A stretch of DNA of 6,471 nucleotides from Planctomycetota bacterium (GTDB lineage Bacteria; Planctomycetota; Phycisphaerae; UBA1845): positions 1 through 6,471 of the forward strand of contig JADFRO010000178.1 of assembly GCA_022561255.1 (NCBI GenBank), read 5' to 3'. The notes beneath the pieces are model-generated. The model had not been told where the DNA came from. It did no database searches and saw only the letters and a program-made list of their open reading frames with translations. The position numbers were made by a program, and so were the translations under genes. This document shows, piece by piece, positions 5,808 to 6,471 of the stretch (position 1 is its first letter; each line of letters begins with the position of its first letter).

Positions 5808-6471
5808 CTAGTCGCTGGGACAACTTTGCGGCCCCTTGATCTGCCCCGTAGGCTGCGGCACGGACGCCAGAGGGTCGATCGTGTTTTGCAGCTCCAGCAC
5901 GTTGACGTTCCTGTACGGCCGGAGCAGACTTCCGACCAGCATGACACGCGGCTTGGTGAGCGCGCCTGGGGCGGCAATCTCCTTCAACTTGTTGCTCGCC
6001 AACGCGATGTCGCTTGCGTCCAAGCCATTGTCATCGAGGTCGCCCCAGCGAGCCGTGATGATTAGCAGCTTCGGCGACCTGAACCCACAGCCGGCAACGT
6101 CGCCGTCACACCCGAACGGGATCTGAGTCACGTCGTACGCCGAACGAGCCGGAACGACGCCCTCACCAAAAACGTGCAGCGGAGCGCTGCGAGTGCAGGT
6201 ATAAGCCACGCACGACACGTTCTCGGCACAATCTTCGTCGATCATGCACGCGGTAGTCGTGCCTTCACAAACCGCCCCGGGACAATCATCGTCGGTCGCG
6301 CATTCGCCGTGATCGTTGGGTCCGCCTTCACACCGCCTGTTGGCCAACTCACCCGCCCAGTCACGGAAGTCCGGCTCACAGCCGAGAACCGCACAGGGGA
6401 AGTCCGGCTGGGGAGCGGTGTCCGGACACATCAGCGACTCAATGCATGACACGGCCGTGGCACAATCCGCG
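5808..6471 (-). CDS. Secreted Cys-rich protein with dockerin-like C-terminus (partial)
   Basis: The frame is open to the right edge, so only the last 221 or so codons are seen; GTG at 6452 is internal. Residue numbers below count from that codon. Residues 41-86 carry Cys-rich units of pattern C-x-x-D-x-D-C-x(4-5)-C: CATDDDCPGAVC (51-62) and CMIDEDCAENVSC (69-81). A third, DCATAVSC, begins before the GTG. Such units are common in extracellular proteins of Planctomycetota and Myxococcota. After PFGCDGDVAGCG (112-123) comes a dockerin-like C-terminal module. It opens with KLLIITARWGDLDDNGLDAS (128-147), whose calcium loop seems one residue short of the canonical 12. A second half, RNVNVLELQNTID (181-193), has lost its Asp ligands. 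The protein is presumably exported, but signal peptide and catalytic domains, if any, lie outside the window. The function is unknown; surface attachment is a guess. Confidence 0.75.
   Translation of the reverse strand, partial: ADCATAVSCIESLMCPDTAPQPDFPCAVLGCEPDFRDWAGELANRRCEGGPNDHGECATDDDCPGAVCEGTTTACMIDEDCAENVSCVAYTCTRSAPLHVFGEGVVPARSAYDVTQIPFGCDGDVAGCGFRSPKLLIITARWGDLDDNGLDASDIALASNKLKEIAAPGALTKPRVMLVGSLLRPYRNVNVLELQNTIDPLASVPQPTGQIKGPQSCPSD

Noticed and set aside
1..6471. CRISPR arrays, insertion sequences, toxin-antitoxin or phage genes
   Set aside because: No regularly spaced repeats, transposase or recombinase motifs, or small toxin/antitoxin pairs were seen on either strand.

Overview
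The window is 6.5 kb of GC-rich bacterial chromosome (about 60% G+C by eye). It most resembles an uncultured planctomycete or a relative. Three things point that way: a CarB of 1220 residues with several linker expansions, genes on the + strand that start without a clear Shine-Dalgarno sequence, and a secreted Cys-rich protein that ends in a dockerin-like module of a type common in Planctomycetota. The phylum is an inference; no rRNA or marker tree is available here.

Layout. Bases 1-199 hold no convincing gene but carry several small inverted repeats. Next come two + strand genes 28 bp apart: carB (large subunit of carbamoyl-phosphate synthase, GTG start at 200, stop at 3862) and a TauE/SafE-family membrane permease (3891-4805). 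Converging on them from the - strand is a GNAT acetyltransferase (5286-4687), whose 3' end overlaps that of the permease by 119 bp. Behind it on the - strand lie a tRNA-Leu(GAG) gene (5579-5496) with a recognisable promoter, a long hairpin that probably terminates the next transcript (5721-5678), and the C-terminal part of a Cys-rich, dockerin-like secreted protein that runs off the right edge.

The genes do not form one pathway. carB makes carbamoyl phosphate for pyrimidines and arginine. The permease probably exports an organic or sulfur-containing anion. The acetyltransferase substrate is unknown, the tRNA decodes CUC/CUU, and the last protein is extracellular. No carA, pyr or arg gene is in view, so carB looks detached from its usual partners.

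The most unusual signal is inside carB. An in-frame segment of roughly 260 bp (about 1475-1737) sits between the first ATP-grasp half and the oligomerisation domain. It encodes a disordered Gly/Ala/Pro-rich linker and is built from four successive inverted repeats. One of these is a 24-bp sequence that also occurs, at 23 of 24 positions, in the non-coding DNA just upstream of carB. This looks like REP-type palindromic elements that have entered a core metabolic gene without breaking its frame. All key catalytic motifs of CarB remain intact.
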